Source: Acinetobacter chengduensis (GTDB lineage Bacteria > Pseudomonadota > Gammaproteobacteria > Pseudomonadales > Moraxellaceae). Taken from it: a DNA stretch of 64,000 nucleotides. Every line of letters starts with the position of its first letter. The stretch's first letter is position 1. The stretch lies in NCBI RefSeq assembly GCF_003664645.1, contig NZ_RCHC01000016.1, positions 1-64,000 of the forward strand. Direction: 5' to 3'. This document shows, in pieces, positions 9,041 through 18,868 of the stretch. The notes under the pieces are model-generated. The model worked only from the letters and a program-made list of their open reading frames with translations. It made no database searches and was not told where the DNA came from. The position numbers and the translations under genes are program-made.

Positions 9041-9814
9041 ATGCATATTTTATTTATAGGTTATGGTAAAACATCTCAACGCGCTGCAAAACTGTTATTT
9101 GAGCAGGGCCACCAAATTACCACAATCAGTCAAAGCCTGAAAACGGATGTTTATGCCAATCATCTGATTCAAGATGTACAGCGATTAGATTTGAGCGACA
9201 TTGCACCTGTAGATATCGCTTATGTGTTGTTGTCACCCAATGTCTCCACGATAGAGGCGTATCAGCAGACCTATGTTGATAGTGTAAAACCTATTGTTCA
9301 GGCCTTAAAAGATCATCCTATTCAGCGACTGATTGTAGTTTCATCTACGCGGGTCTATGGTGAAAATGCAGGCGAATACGTTGATGATGACACTGTACCC
9401 AATCCGAGTGATGTGCAAGGCAATTTGTTGCTAGGCATGGAACAGTTATATCAGCAGTATTTGGATCAAGCCTGTGTAATTGTACGTCCGACTGGGATTT
9501 ACAGTGGTTCATCTGCTCGTATGCAGAAACTGGCAGCACATACTACAAGCTACCCAACGATTCAGTGGTCAAATAGGATACATATTGACGATCTTGCGCG
9601 GTTTTTGGTGCATCTACTTCACGTGGAACATCCTGAAAAATCATATATCTGCACCAATAATCAGCCACAATCTTTACATGAACGAATACTAAAAATTCAA
9701 AGATCTTTGAACTTAGCTGAACTGGTACTGGAAAGTGAGCGAGAAACGGGGAAAAGGATTTATGCCACGCGCATGAAAGCCATCGGCTTTCGATTAATAC
9801 ATGATGAGCTCTGA
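9041..9814 (+). CDS. NAD(P)-dependent epimerase/dehydratase-like SDR protein
   Basis: 257 aa. The N-terminus is a Rossmann strand-loop (HILFIGYGKTSQRAAKLL) that binds NAD(P) in extended SDRs, though the loop has GxGxxS in place of GxxGxxG. VVSSTRVYGE and RPTGIYSGS match the catalytic-region pattern of YeeZ-like proteins, but the usual YxxxK catalytic pair is not clear. It is divergent from recG, 50 bp away. The substrate is unknown. Confidence 0.75.
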   Translation: MHILFIGYGKTSQRAAKLLFEQGHQITTISQSLKTDVYANHLIQDVQRLDLSDIAPVDIAYVLLSPNVSTIEAYQQTYVDSVKPIVQALKDHPIQRLIVVSSTRVYGENAGEYVDDDTVPNPSDVQGNLLLGMEQLYQQYLDQACVIVRPTGIYSGSSARMQKLAAHTTSYPTIQWSNRIHIDDLARFLVHLLHVEHPEKSYICTNNQPQSLHERILKIQRSLNLAELVLESERETGKRIYATRMKAIGFRLIHDEL

Positions 9815-10214
9815 CTGAAGGGATATTCTCTGTACTTGGCGTTGTATATGATTCATTGATCATAGCCCTGTTATTTTTTCTTTAGCCCCCTAATCATCTC
9901 AATTTTTTATATTGTTGTTTGTATGAGCTTGGGCAGGATAGCCAATGATGATGGAATAAATCTTTTTAATTTATAAGTGTTTATCGCGTATCTATTCATT
10001 TTTATTATTTTGTTGAAATCTTGAGTATTAAGATTGAATTGAATAAAAAACTTTATAATTCATGTTTTTATTAATTTATTTTCTAACGAGTACGCAGATT
10101 AACCTAAACATAATGGGTGTATAAATTATTTATGTATTTGCTCCAATTTATGGGCTGCTTTTTTAGGCATAAGGCTTTAGACTTCTTATAAGTTAAAACA
10201 TATCGTGAATAGAA
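9815..10214. other. 400-bp AT-rich intergenic stretch before the methyltransferase
   Basis: No supported ORF or RNA gene. It is visibly more AT-rich than its neighbours, with many homopolymer A and T runs. A consensus-like TATAAT lies at 10054-10059 with only a poor -35 (TTGAAT at 10034, 14-bp spacing), about 155 bp before the methyltransferase start. No C-protein gene or C-box-like repeat was found. Confidence 0.6.
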
Positions 10215-11210
10215 ATGAAGTGTGCGTCTTTTTTTGCAGGTGTTGGTGGAATCGATCTTGGCTTTGATAAAGCAGGATTTGAGACTATCTATGCAAATGA
10301 ACTTGATAAATTCGCAGTAGAAACAATCCGCGCGAATTTTAATTTTTATGTTGATCATAGAGATATCAATGACGTAGATGCTTCTGAAATTCCAGATTTC
10401 GATATTATGCTTGCAGGTTTTCCATGCCAAGCATTTTCTGTTGCAGGTTATCGCCAAGGTTTTGAGGATGAAAAAGGCCGCGGAAACTTATATTTTGAGC
10501 TAGAACGAATTTTTAATGAGAAAAAGCCCGCTGTAATTTTGCTCGAAAATGTCAAAAACTTAGTCAGTCATGACCAAGGGAATACATTTAAAGTGATTTT
10601 AGAAAGCCTTAAAAATCATGGCTATCATGTTAAATACAAAGTTTTAAATGCAAGTGAATACGGGAATACGCCTCAAAACCGTGAACGTATTTACGTGGTA
10701 TGTTTTAAAGATATTAAAGCGCATGAAAAGTTTAATTTTCCAGAAGCGATCCCTCTAGAAACCAAGATTAGTGATCTGTTGGAAGATGAAGCGAACATTG
10801 ACAAAAAATACTTCTATACAGAAAAGACGCCTTTCTTTAATCAACTGGTTGAAGACATTAAAGATGCAGAAACCTTGTATCAATGGCGCCGTCAGTATGT
10901 TCGTGCCAACAAAAGCAATATGTGCCCAACCTTAACTGCCAATATGGGCACAGGTGGTCACAATGTTCCTTTGCTCAATGTACAAGGTAAAGCGGATACC
11001 ATTAGAAAATTAACGCCACGAGAATGCTTTAACTTCCAAGGTTTCCCTAAAGATTTTATTTTGCCTCAACAAACTAGCAATGCAAATCTGTATAAACAGG
11101 CAGGCAACAGTGTGGTAGTGCCCGTTATTGAAAGAATTGCTTTAGAAATTAGAAAAGCTTTAAACATTAAAAAAGAAAAAACTGAAAGCTTGCAAATAGA
11201 GCTTCTATAG
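10215..11210 (+). CDS. C5-cytosine DNA methyltransferase (type II modification enzyme)
   Basis: 331 aa with all the core m5C-MTase motifs in order: I FAGVGGIDLGF (7-17, SAM binding), IV GFPCQAFS with catalytic Cys71, VI ENVKNL (111-116), VIII QNRERIY (154-160), IX near RKLTPRECFNFQGFP, and X YKQAGNSVVVPVI. The variable target-recognition region lies about 190-255 and contains YQWRRQYVRANKSN and NMGTGGHNVPLL. It transfers methyl to C5 of a cytosine within its site. The sequence recognised cannot be read here. It faces the putative endonuclease gene tail to tail, and presumably protects against it. Base composition suggests acquisition by transfer. Confidence 0.93.
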   Translation: MKCASFFAGVGGIDLGFDKAGFETIYANELDKFAVETIRANFNFYVDHRDINDVDASEIPDFDIMLAGFPCQAFSVAGYRQGFEDEKGRGNLYFELERIFNEKKPAVILLENVKNLVSHDQGNTFKVILESLKNHGYHVKYKVLNASEYGNTPQNRERIYVVCFKDIKAHEKFNFPEAIPLETKISDLLEDEANIDKKYFYTEKTPFFNQLVEDIKDAETLYQWRRQYVRANKSNMCPTLTANMGTGGHNVPLLNVQGKADTIRKLTPRECFNFQGFPKDFILPQQTSNANLYKQAGNSVVVPVIERIALEIRKALNIKKEKTESLQIELL

Positions 11211-11381
11211 CATGATCGGGTATTTTTAACTTTACAGTTAAATGCCGAATTGCAAACTAAGATTTTTGGATTTAGAACAGTTACAGCTTGAAGACCGTAC
11301 AGATGAGCGTGAATTAACATGCTCATCTTGGTCTTAACCTAGGCTTTTAATTGAGGAAATGTTGAAAGCCAAATGGCTAAA

Positions 11382-12158
11382 TTAGCCTGCTGGAATTTCT
11401 CTAAAAAAGCCACTTTGAAGATAGTAGTTTGAGGCATCCATTTGGGTTTTTCCATTCAGCATCGCATTTTGTGGTAGGATATATTCCTCTTCAATCATTT
11501 TGACTAAATTGCGATTGGACACATAGCCAACCACTTCTAAAGCAACGGATACTTTAGGCAAAATTTGCTCTAAAAAAATAGGCTTTAAAGCTTCGGGATC
11601 CGCTTCTGTTGATATTTTGATCTGATTTAAAAGGTCATGAAGATCGGTATTTACACGACTAAAAAATAGAAAATCATAAATGCCTTTACTTTCTGAATGC
11701 TGATTGGGCAAATACGTGGCTTTGCCATCACGAATTATCCAGTCTTTTTCTTCTAATAAAAGTAAATTGCCAAAGTGTTTTGTTGTTTTTATTGCAATAT
11801 GATATTGATCATTTACCACAAAATCTGAGCTGTCCCATGCGCCTAAGCCATAACATTCATAATCAATATTGGTAACTTTATGAACCTTTTCTCTATTTTT
11901 GACTACGTTATAAAAAGCGACTTCGCCTAATTTGCCTATAAACACATCAGAAAATTTTTGACGATTATCACGACTGATTTTCCCGCCAGATCGATGGCTT
12001 CGATGTTCTCCTGTAGCACCAAAAGTCATATTCCAACTAAATAGAAATGCTTGTTTTACATCATCAGCACTACATGTTGCAGGTGTTCGACTCGCAAAAG
12101 GTAACTTGTGGTTAACTTCATAATTATTATTGTTCTGGGTTAATTTTTTAAAATCCAT
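11382..12158 (-). CDS. Putative type II restriction endonuclease partnered with the adjacent methyltransferase
   Basis: 258 aa, not assigned to a named enzyme. A PD-(D/E)XK-like nuclease core can be traced: a helix with GKLGE (75-79, possible E79), then D112 in SSDFVV, then AIKTTK with K124. The position normally held by Glu in (D/E)xK is Ala, so if this is the active site the acidic residue must come from elsewhere, as in enzymes with a migrated Glu. The TTKHFGNLLLLEEKDW segment looks like the strand and loop after the catalytic Lys. The convergent orientation to an m5C methyltransferase and the shared low GC support the role. Activity is inferred, not shown. Confidence 0.62.
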   Translation of the reverse strand: MDFKKLTQNNNNYEVNHKLPFASRTPATCSADDVKQAFLFSWNMTFGATGEHRSHRSGGKISRDNRQKFSDVFIGKLGEVAFYNVVKNREKVHKVTNIDYECYGLGAWDSSDFVVNDQYHIAIKTTKHFGNLLLLEEKDWIIRDGKATYLPNQHSESKGIYDFLFFSRVNTDLHDLLNQIKISTEADPEALKPIFLEQILPKVSVALEVVGYVSNRNLVKMIEEEYILPQNAMLNGKTQMDASNYYLQSGFFREIPAG

Positions 12159-12272
12159 TGTTCAATATTCAAAGTTATTATCTAAATGTTTTATAGCGTA
12201 TTTATCAGCATAGTGCTTCTGCTAAATTCGAAATATATGCTTTAAATACAAAAAGTGTATGAAGCAGAGAAA

Positions 12273-12306
12273 AAGAGGGAGCAAGTTTTAAAAACTTGCC
12301 CCCTCT
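12273..12306 (-). terminator. Terminator of plsB
   Basis: Long hairpin (AGAGGG-A-GCAAGTTT with its complement, one A/C mismatch) with a T-run on the minus-strand exit side. It separates plsB from the endonuclease gene on the same strand. Confidence 0.75.
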
Positions 12307-12362
12307 GTCACTGAGTCATTTTTCTGTGCTAGATATCGCGCAACCAGAAAGAAAATAAGCGC

Positions 12363-14930
12363 TTATTTCTTTTTACGTTTTGCGCGTTTCTTCGCTTGTT
12401 CATCAGCAACTTTATCTAATGCTTCTTTTAGCTCCTCATCGCTGAATGTTGTAATGTGCTGTAGCATTTGCAAAGTCACATCGTCCAGTACCAAATTGGC
12501 GTACTGTGCAACATTCTGGAAGTTTTCATCAAATACAATGGCATTGTCAGCATTGGTACTGATATAACCTTGTTGCGTCAGCACTTTAATAAAGCTTTGG
12601 AATAAGGCTTTATCAAAGAACTCAGGCGAGTTGAACTCATACAGTACAGATAGGCGTTGGCCCACCAAATGACTCAGTTCTTCCACCTGACGCGTTGAAA
12701 TGTTGCCTGAACCACGCTGAGTAATTAAAGCTAACGTCATGTAGTAACGTTCAAGGCTCTGCATTACAGGAGCAGCCAACACCACCAATTGATTGTGGTA
12801 TTCGCTGTTTGGTGCAGGTGAAATTAAGTTGCCTTCCGTATCTTCAGAAATCAGCTTAGCTTGAATTAATGCTTCAGCATAAGCACAAATTTGATCTTTA
12901 AGCTCTTCGTCTTTCCATTTTAAGAACAATTCAGCTTTTAAGAATGGATATAAAGTACGGATTACATTGATGAGGTCACCACGACGGATTGAACCGTTAT
13001 GTTCCACCAAGGCAGCAATGAGTGAAGGCAAAATGAATGCGTGCAAAATGTTATTACGGAAATAAGTTAGCAATACAGCTTGACCATCTTCAATCGCAAT
13101 AATATCGCCTAATACATGCTTCACACGCTTAATCAATTTCAGTTTCAAGCCGTAGGCAATAATTTCTTTACCTGACAAAGGTGTAACTTGCATGCGTGCA
13201 TCATACGGCAGGGCAGTGAGCAGGTTACGGTATGTATCGAGCTGATTAATACAGATTTCTTCATCCAGTGTATGTTTTGCCGTAGCCAATAAAATCAGTG
13301 ACAGCAAAGATACAGGGTTGATTACGGCAGCACGGTTGATGTTTTCCAAAATGGCATGTGCAGAGCTGGTGACCGCATCTGAAACTTCTGCTGGCATCGC
13401 GTCGTCATTTTTTTCAATTTTGACATTCTCTACGCCATGTTGTTTCAGTACATCATTGAGGAAAACTGGCTCACCAAAGTTCACATGCACTTTACCGAAA
13501 ATACGTTCAATTTTACGTAAAGTTTTCACAATGCCCAGAACCGATTCGCCTTCTTTCGGCTTACCGTTCATTTCGCCTACGTAGGTTGCACCTTCCATTA
13601 AGCGTTCATAACCAATATAAGTTGGTAAGAACACAATCGGTTTCGCAGGGTTACGTAAGTGACTGTGTACGGTCATTGCGAGCATGCCAGTTTTAGGTGG
13701 AAGCAGACGACCAGTACGCGAACGGCCACCTTCAATAAAGTATTCGAGTGGCGTGTTACGTGACAAAATGCTGTATAGATATTCTTTAAATACCGTCGTA
13801 TATAAGCCATTTCCACGGAAGCTACGGCGAATAAAGAACGCACCACCGCCACGTAGAATTTGACCGACAAATGGCATATTTAAGTTATCGCCCGCAGCAA
13901 TGTACGGCACCATCATCCCGCGTTTATAAATCACATAAGACAGTAATAGATAGTCAATATGACTGCGGTGACATGGTGTATAGACTATTTCATAGTCCTT
14001 AGCCAATTCGCGAACAGTACTAAAATTATGTACTTCTACACCGTCATATAACTGTGTCCACAAACGAGTTAAGGCAATGTCTGCAAAACGCACAGTTGAA
14101 TGTGAATAGTCCGACACGATTTCATTTAGATAACCAATCGCACGACGTTCAGCTTCGACCATACTAATCTTGCCACGAATACTTTCACGGCGGATTGCAT
14201 CTTGCACATCAGGGGCTTTAATCAAGCCATGCATCACATTGCGACGGTCAGATAAATCTGGGCCTAAAACCACTTCACGTTGACCATCAAGATAGTCATT
14301 TAGCGTACTTAAGATATAAGTGGCAGGTGACAGATTTGGATGCGTAGTCTTTGCATAATCGACCAATGCTCGTAGGGATTGTGGTTCATGAAATTCGATA
14401 TACGTCTGACGACCATGTAGACCAATATTCATTAACTGTTTAACACGGCTTGGTGTAGACCAAGTATCTGTAAATAAAAGTTTTAACCAAGAATCTTCTT
14501 TTTCTGGATCACGGCCCCAGAGCAAGGTTACAGGAACCAGTTCAATATCTAAATCAGGCTGTTTTTCTAAAGCTTCTACTAAACGCAAAAGGCGTGGTGG
14601 AAAAGCATGTGGGGGCGGATTTAGTAGATTATTTTCATCACGATGCTGTAAAAATAATACTGAGGCTTTTTCAGTATGTGTTCCCACATTCAGCGGGTCG
14701 AGCGCAGCGTGCAATTTTAAACGACGTGTTTCACCATCGACCACCAATGCATTACTACGTGAATGTGTTTGTAATACATAGCAGACAATCTTTTTAGATT
14801 GTGGCTGATCTGAAGTTTCTGCAATTGCAGGTTCAGTAGGCACTTCGCCAAGAACGTGTGGTGTTACCACGAGGTCAAGAAGCTTACTTGAAAGCTTTCG
14901 ATACATTTGACCAAAGCCAGACTTGGACAT
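12363..14930 (-). CDS. plsB: PlsB, glycerol-3-phosphate 1-O-acyltransferase
   Basis: 855-residue inner-membrane enzyme that makes lysophosphatidic acid from sn-glycerol-3-phosphate and acyl-ACP or acyl-CoA, the first step of phospholipid synthesis. The acyltransferase HX4D motif is HRSHID (H321, D326). Later blocks are GGAFFIRRSF, EYFIEGGRSRTGR and PIVFLPTYIGYE. The C-terminus is a lysine/arginine tail (EQAKKRAKRKKK). Length and order are normal for the family. An AGGAGT sequence precedes the ATG. It is divergent from tesB. Confidence 0.97.
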   Translation of the reverse strand: MSKSGFGQMYRKLSSKLLDLVVTPHVLGEVPTEPAIAETSDQPQSKKIVCYVLQTHSRSNALVVDGETRRLKLHAALDPLNVGTHTEKASVLFLQHRDENNLLNPPPHAFPPRLLRLVEALEKQPDLDIELVPVTLLWGRDPEKEDSWLKLLFTDTWSTPSRVKQLMNIGLHGRQTYIEFHEPQSLRALVDYAKTTHPNLSPATYILSTLNDYLDGQREVVLGPDLSDRRNVMHGLIKAPDVQDAIRRESIRGKISMVEAERRAIGYLNEIVSDYSHSTVRFADIALTRLWTQLYDGVEVHNFSTVRELAKDYEIVYTPCHRSHIDYLLLSYVIYKRGMMVPYIAAGDNLNMPFVGQILRGGGAFFIRRSFRGNGLYTTVFKEYLYSILSRNTPLEYFIEGGRSRTGRLLPPKTGMLAMTVHSHLRNPAKPIVFLPTYIGYERLMEGATYVGEMNGKPKEGESVLGIVKTLRKIERIFGKVHVNFGEPVFLNDVLKQHGVENVKIEKNDDAMPAEVSDAVTSSAHAILENINRAAVINPVSLLSLILLATAKHTLDEEICINQLDTYRNLLTALPYDARMQVTPLSGKEIIAYGLKLKLIKRVKHVLGDIIAIEDGQAVLLTYFRNNILHAFILPSLIAALVEHNGSIRRGDLINVIRTLYPFLKAELFLKWKDEELKDQICAYAEALIQAKLISEDTEGNLISPAPNSEYHNQLVVLAAPVMQSLERYYMTLALITQRGSGNISTRQVEELSHLVGQRLSVLYEFNSPEFFDKALFQSFIKVLTQQGYISTNADNAIVFDENFQNVAQYANLVLDDVTLQMLQHITTFSDEELKEALDKVADEQAKKRAKRKKK

Positions 14931-15210
14931 AAAGACTCCTACTTGAATGAACCAGCCCGATTAAATTTCGGGGGATACAAATTTTGCATAATTTTAGCGA
15001 AAAACAGTATGCTATTTTCTAACATTTTATAGACATATTGTAAGATTTTATCGTTAAAAAACGTATTTTTAGTAGATAATTTCGAAGAAGAATATGACAG
15101 TCCAGTCAGCCAATCTTTAGGGTTTTAGTGGGTTTTTATGGCAATATAGTGCTGAACTGTGAATTTAAATTTTACCTGATTTCGGGTGATCCCATGCAAA
15201 TAGGTCGTAT

Positions 15211-16083
15211 ATGAATGCTTTAACTCAAGAGTTAGTTGAACTGCTTAGCTTAGAAAAGCTAGAAGAGAACATCTTTCGCGGTCAAAGCCGTAATTTGGTG
15301 GGTAAACGTGTGTTTGGTGGTCAAGTGTTAGGCCAAGCCCTTCGCGCAGCATCATATACAACAGATCGTCCTGCTCATTCTCTGCATGCTTACTTTTTAT
15401 TTGGTGGAGATGTTAGCGCCCCAATTATTTATGAAGTTGATCGTATCCGTGATGGCCGTAGTTTTGTGAGTCGTCAGGTGCGTGCGATTCAGCATGGCAA
15501 AACCATTTTTATGTGCATGGTGTCATTTGCTGAACAAGAAGAAGGTTTAAATTATCAGGTGGCAGAGCCGGATTATCCAGCGGTTGAAGATATAAAATCA
15601 GAAGCTGAACTTAAAAAAATGTTGGTTGAATTTGTCCCTGAAAATGTACGTGCTTCATTTATGCGAGACCGTCATGTCGAAATTCGCCCAATTGATCCGC
15701 AAAATCCGTTCCAGCCACAACCCGCTGCACCATCGTATGCACATTATATTCGTACGCATGACAAAATTGCGGATGATGTCGATGATATTTCTTTGCATCA
15801 GGCGATTGCGGCTTTTTATTCAGATTTTACTTTAATGACGACTGCGCTACGTCCGCACGGTTTAAGCTATTTATCGCCAAGTTTGCAATGTGCAAGCATT
15901 GATCACGCCATGTATTTCCATAAACCATTTCGTGTGGACGACTGGATGCTATACGACATGGATGCAACTGTGAGCTCAAGTTCACGCGGTTTGAATTTTG
16001 GCCGTATGTGGCAGAACGGCGAGTTGGTCTGTAGCACCACACAAGAAGGTTTAATTCGTTTGCGTGAAATTGAAACGCAATAA
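15211..16083 (+). CDS. tesB: Acyl-CoA thioesterase II (TesB)
   Basis: 290-residue double-hotdog thioesterase that hydrolyses medium- and long-chain acyl-CoA to free fatty acid and CoA. The family start is evident (EENIFRGQSRN, GGQVLGQALRAA, HSLHAYFLFGGD), as is the second hotdog with ASIDHAMYFHKPFR and SSSRGLNFGRMW. The catalytic Asp is expected in the SIDHAMYFH segment. It is divergent from plsB. The 280 bp between them holds no other gene. Confidence 0.94.
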   Translation: MNALTQELVELLSLEKLEENIFRGQSRNLVGKRVFGGQVLGQALRAASYTTDRPAHSLHAYFLFGGDVSAPIIYEVDRIRDGRSFVSRQVRAIQHGKTIFMCMVSFAEQEEGLNYQVAEPDYPAVEDIKSEAELKKMLVEFVPENVRASFMRDRHVEIRPIDPQNPFQPQPAAPSYAHYIRTHDKIADDVDDISLHQAIAAFYSDFTLMTTALRPHGLSYLSPSLQCASIDHAMYFHKPFRVDDWMLYDMDATVSSSSRGLNFGRMWQNGELVCSTTQEGLIRLREIETQ

Positions 16084-16106
16084 GCTTTTTTAGGTCGCTG
16101 ATTTTC

Positions 16107-16137
16107 AAAAACCGAATCGATGGATTCGGTTTTTTTA
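16107..16137 (+). terminator. Terminator of tesB
   Basis: Perfect 12-bp stem 16107-16118/16123-16134 (AAAAACCGAATC), GATG loop, T-run following. Confidence 0.9.
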
Positions 16138-16333
16138 TGCCTGCGTTGCAAAAGATAGGGTACTTCTAGGAGCTAAATATTCTTTGAGTGAGCGATTCAG
16201 CAATGTTGAATGTTTATTGGCAGTACTATGCCTTAGCAGGAAAATTGCAGGGCTTTACATAAATAAATATCGAATCTTTGCCTTGCACATGGCATAGTTC
16301 TTGGCAGTATGTCCTGAAAAAAATGACTCAGCT

Positions 16334-17578
16334 ATGAGCTTAAATACCCAAATTTTGATTGCAGCCATTTTAGGTGTTGTTTTCGGTTTTTTAATGAATC
16401 TGTTTCCAGACAGTGGATTCTTTAGTGCGAGCTTATATGGCTTAGGGCTGATGAGCAGTGTTTTTATTGGACTACTAAAAATGCTGTTGATCCCACTTAT
16501 TTTTAGTTCGATTGTGGTGGGTGTTTCTAATTTGCAGGCGGGCGGGCAATTAGGCCGTGTCTGGAAAATCACTTTGGCTTGTTGTGTAACCACCACTACA
16601 CTGGCGCTTATATTGGGCTTGGCCTGTGCGCATCTGTTTCAGGTGGGCAAAGGGGTGGACATCCAAATGTTCCAAGAGGCGATGGCTCAGCACCAAAGCC
16701 CAGATACTCTGACACCATCATCATTTTTTACTAATTTTATTCAAAATACTTTAATTAACCCCTTTAAAGCTTTTGCTGAAGGCAATGTACTCGCAGTTGT
16801 AGTCTTTGCTTTACTGTTGGGTGTGGCATTGGTGAAAGGTGGGGATAAATTCAGGAGTGTGCGTAAGCTGAGTGTGCAGTTTTTTGACATTATGATGTTA
16901 ATGATTAGCTGGGTCATGAAACTGGCACCATTGGGCATTTTTGCGTTATTGGCCAAGTTAATTGCCACAGAAGATATTTCTGTACTGAGCCGCTTGGCTG
17001 AATTTGCTGCCGTAGTTACAGGAACCACTATTTTTCACGGTGCGGTGGTGTTACCACTACTGTTGTGGATTTTTGGCAAAATGAGCCCAATTACCTTCTT
17101 TAAAGGGACTCGTGCGGCACTGATCACGGCATTTGCAACCAGTTCTAGTTCTGCAACCATGCCATTGTCCATGAAATGTGCACAGGAAAATTTAGGTGTG
17201 CGTCCACAAACGGCGGGTTTTGTTATTCCGTTGGGCACGCAGCTGAATATGGATGGTACTGCGTTATATGAAGCCGCGGCTGCACTATTTGTTGCAAACC
17301 TAATGGGACTAGATTTGAGCTTGGGGCAACAATTAATTGTCTGCGCCACTGCGATGATTGCATCACTAGGTGCACCTGGTATTCCAAGTGCGGGTATGGT
17401 CACCATGATTATGGTGCTACAGTCCGTGGGCTTGCCCGCCGAAGCAATAGCCATTTTACTGCCCATTGACCGCTTATTAGATACGGTGCGTACAGTCGTA
17501 AATGTGCAGGGTGATATGATGATTAGTGTGGTGGTGGATCGCCACACGCGAGAACCTGAAGTAGCAACAGAAAGTTAA
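16334..17578 (+). CDS. Dicarboxylate/amino acid:cation symporter (DAACS family)
   Basis: 414 aa from the ATG at 16334. A longer frame exists only by using TTG at 16301. It belongs to the GltP/DctA-like secondary transporters, which import glutamate, aspartate or C4-dicarboxylates with H+ or Na+. Eight or more hydrophobic segments are visible. The family's serine-rich hairpin loop (TAFATSSSSATMPLSM), the QLNMDGTALYE segment and the second hairpin (GAPGIPSAGMV) are all present, so the substrate site looks intact. The substrate cannot be fixed from sequence. It appears monocistronic. Confidence 0.9.
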   Translation: MSLNTQILIAAILGVVFGFLMNLFPDSGFFSASLYGLGLMSSVFIGLLKMLLIPLIFSSIVVGVSNLQAGGQLGRVWKITLACCVTTTTLALILGLACAHLFQVGKGVDIQMFQEAMAQHQSPDTLTPSSFFTNFIQNTLINPFKAFAEGNVLAVVVFALLLGVALVKGGDKFRSVRKLSVQFFDIMMLMISWVMKLAPLGIFALLAKLIATEDISVLSRLAEFAAVVTGTTIFHGAVVLPLLLWIFGKMSPITFFKGTRAALITAFATSSSSATMPLSMKCAQENLGVRPQTAGFVIPLGTQLNMDGTALYEAAAALFVANLMGLDLSLGQQLIVCATAMIASLGAPGIPSAGMVTMIMVLQSVGLPAEAIAILLPIDRLLDTVRTVVNVQGDMMISVVVDRHTREPEVATES

Positions 17579-17651
17579 TTCAAGATTGATTTTTTTCTGC
17601 ACTGTAGTGGTGTAGATGAATATCTATTATCTATAGAGAATTGAGCATCAT

Positions 17652-17682
17652 AAAAAAAGCAGGCATCAGCGCCTGCTTTTTT
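17652..17682. terminator. Bidirectional terminator
   Basis: Stem 17652-17664/17671-17682 (AAAAAAAGCAGGC with GCCTGCTTTTTT), between two convergent genes. Confidence 0.87.
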
Positions 17683-17737
17683 AATTTTCAATCTTATTTT
17701 TCAGCCATGAAGCTTATAGGGTGCTTAGGTTAATGGT

Positions 17738-18685
17738 TTATGCAGCAACTTTTGGCAGTGCACGTTTAGCTGCAGGTGATTGATCCAAATAAGCAATCGC
17801 ATCTTCAGTTTTAGCTTCATGTACAGGATCGTACCAAGGCATTAAATAGCCCAATTGCTGAGAAATCAACCACAGTGGATGAGGCATTAATCGATTATCT
17901 TTTTGTGCAATACGTGCCCATTCACGCCAAATCCAAGGCTTATAAACCGCAGGTTTAATTGATGCATAGCGCAGATCTTGTCCTAAAATATGTGCTGCAC
18001 CATCAGTCCATAGACCAATTACGGCAACAATCACCAGCAAGCTTTGATAGTAACGTGAAATATAGCCACCACCTAAATGACGGTACAAGTCAAAAGCCAC
18101 CGTGCGATGTTCAATTTCTTCTGCACCATGCCATTTAACCAAGTCCAACATATTGGGGTCTGCGCCTAAACGTTGCCATTCAGTGTTATACAGCACATAT
18201 TTTCCGAGTACACAGGTCATGTGTTCAACGGTTGCGATAATTCCAAGACGAAACAAATCCCACTGATGTTCGAGTGCTTTAGGTACTTCAAGGCCCATCG
18301 GCTGGTCGGCCAATACCTTGCCAAACAGGAACTCCATAATTTTTAAGTTACGGCTCACATCAATGTTGCGTACTGTTAGATATTCTTTATTGGCAGAATT
18401 GTGTGCTTGAGCATGCATCGCTTCTTGGCGAATAAATGCGCGCACATCTTCTGCAAGTTTTTCATCGGTTATTTTAGGCAGTACTTTGTTATAAAGACGA
18501 CAGAACCAAAACTCACCCGCGGGCAAAATCATATTAATTTCATTAATAAAATAGCTGACAAAAGGTTGATTTGGAATCCAGTCAACAGGGGTGTCCTGCC
18601 ATTCAAATTTAACTTTACGTGGCTTGATGCTGTAACTAATAGAAGAGCCTATTTTTGAATTTTTCAGGCGGGAGAGTAATTTCAT
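17738..18685 (-). CDS. Predicted metal-dependent hydrolase (PF10118 family)
   Basis: 315 aa. The pattern is ferritin-like: E/H clusters RQEAMHAQAH and HGAEEIEHRTVAFD are spaced as in a di-metal four-helix site, together with the N-terminal WIPNQPFVSYFINEIN typical of this family. The biochemical function of the family is poorly known. Proteins like this often sit near fatty-acid or alkane genes in Acinetobacter and Pseudomonas (from memory). A TTGTYNGACAA dyad at 18823-18833, about 140 bp upstream, is shared with almA. Confidence 0.8.
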   Translation of the reverse strand: MKLLSRLKNSKIGSSISYSIKPRKVKFEWQDTPVDWIPNQPFVSYFINEINMILPAGEFWFCRLYNKVLPKITDEKLAEDVRAFIRQEAMHAQAHNSANKEYLTVRNIDVSRNLKIMEFLFGKVLADQPMGLEVPKALEHQWDLFRLGIIATVEHMTCVLGKYVLYNTEWQRLGADPNMLDLVKWHGAEEIEHRTVAFDLYRHLGGGYISRYYQSLLVIVAVIGLWTDGAAHILGQDLRYASIKPAVYKPWIWREWARIAQKDNRLMPHPLWLISQQLGYLMPWYDPVHEAKTEDAIAYLDQSPAAKRALPKVAA

Positions 18686-18763
18686 CTGACTATCCTTATT
18701 GTAATGCGCGACTTTTTTGGATGCGCTAATTTATTTACATTGTTCATGCAGTCAGTATGAAAA

Positions 18764-18800
18764 AAATGTCCCGTATTGTGATTATCAATACGGGACATTT
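18764..18800 (-). terminator. Terminator of engB
   Basis: Perfect 15-bp stem (18764-18778 with 18786-18800, core TGTCCCGTATTG). On the minus strand it is followed by a run of T, so it ends the engB transcript. Confidence 0.87.
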
Positions 18801-18821
18801 CGTTATCAAATAGAGTTGTTT

Positions 18822-18834
18822 ATTGTTAGACAAT
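18822..18834. promoter_or_regulatory. Candidate operator dyad (TTGTYNGACAA type) upstream of the PF10118 gene
   Basis: ATTGTTAGACAAT, a 13-nt palindrome with one mismatch. It matches TTGTTAGACAA before almA (38913-38923) and the dyads near 43552-43680. The regulator is unknown. Confidence 0.4.
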
Positions 18835-18868
18835 GTATCTCATAAACAACCTGATTTGAGAGTTCAGA

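Noticed and set aside
10104..10457. 117-codon minus-strand frame crossing the methyltransferase start
   Set aside because: It overlaps the SAM-binding motif region. The methyltransferase motifs are clear and the antisense product is low-quality, Lys/Ile/Cys-rich AT-driven sequence.
17035..17547. 170-codon minus-strand open frame within the symporter gene
   Set aside because: Antisense to conserved transmembrane coding sequence, with no independent support.
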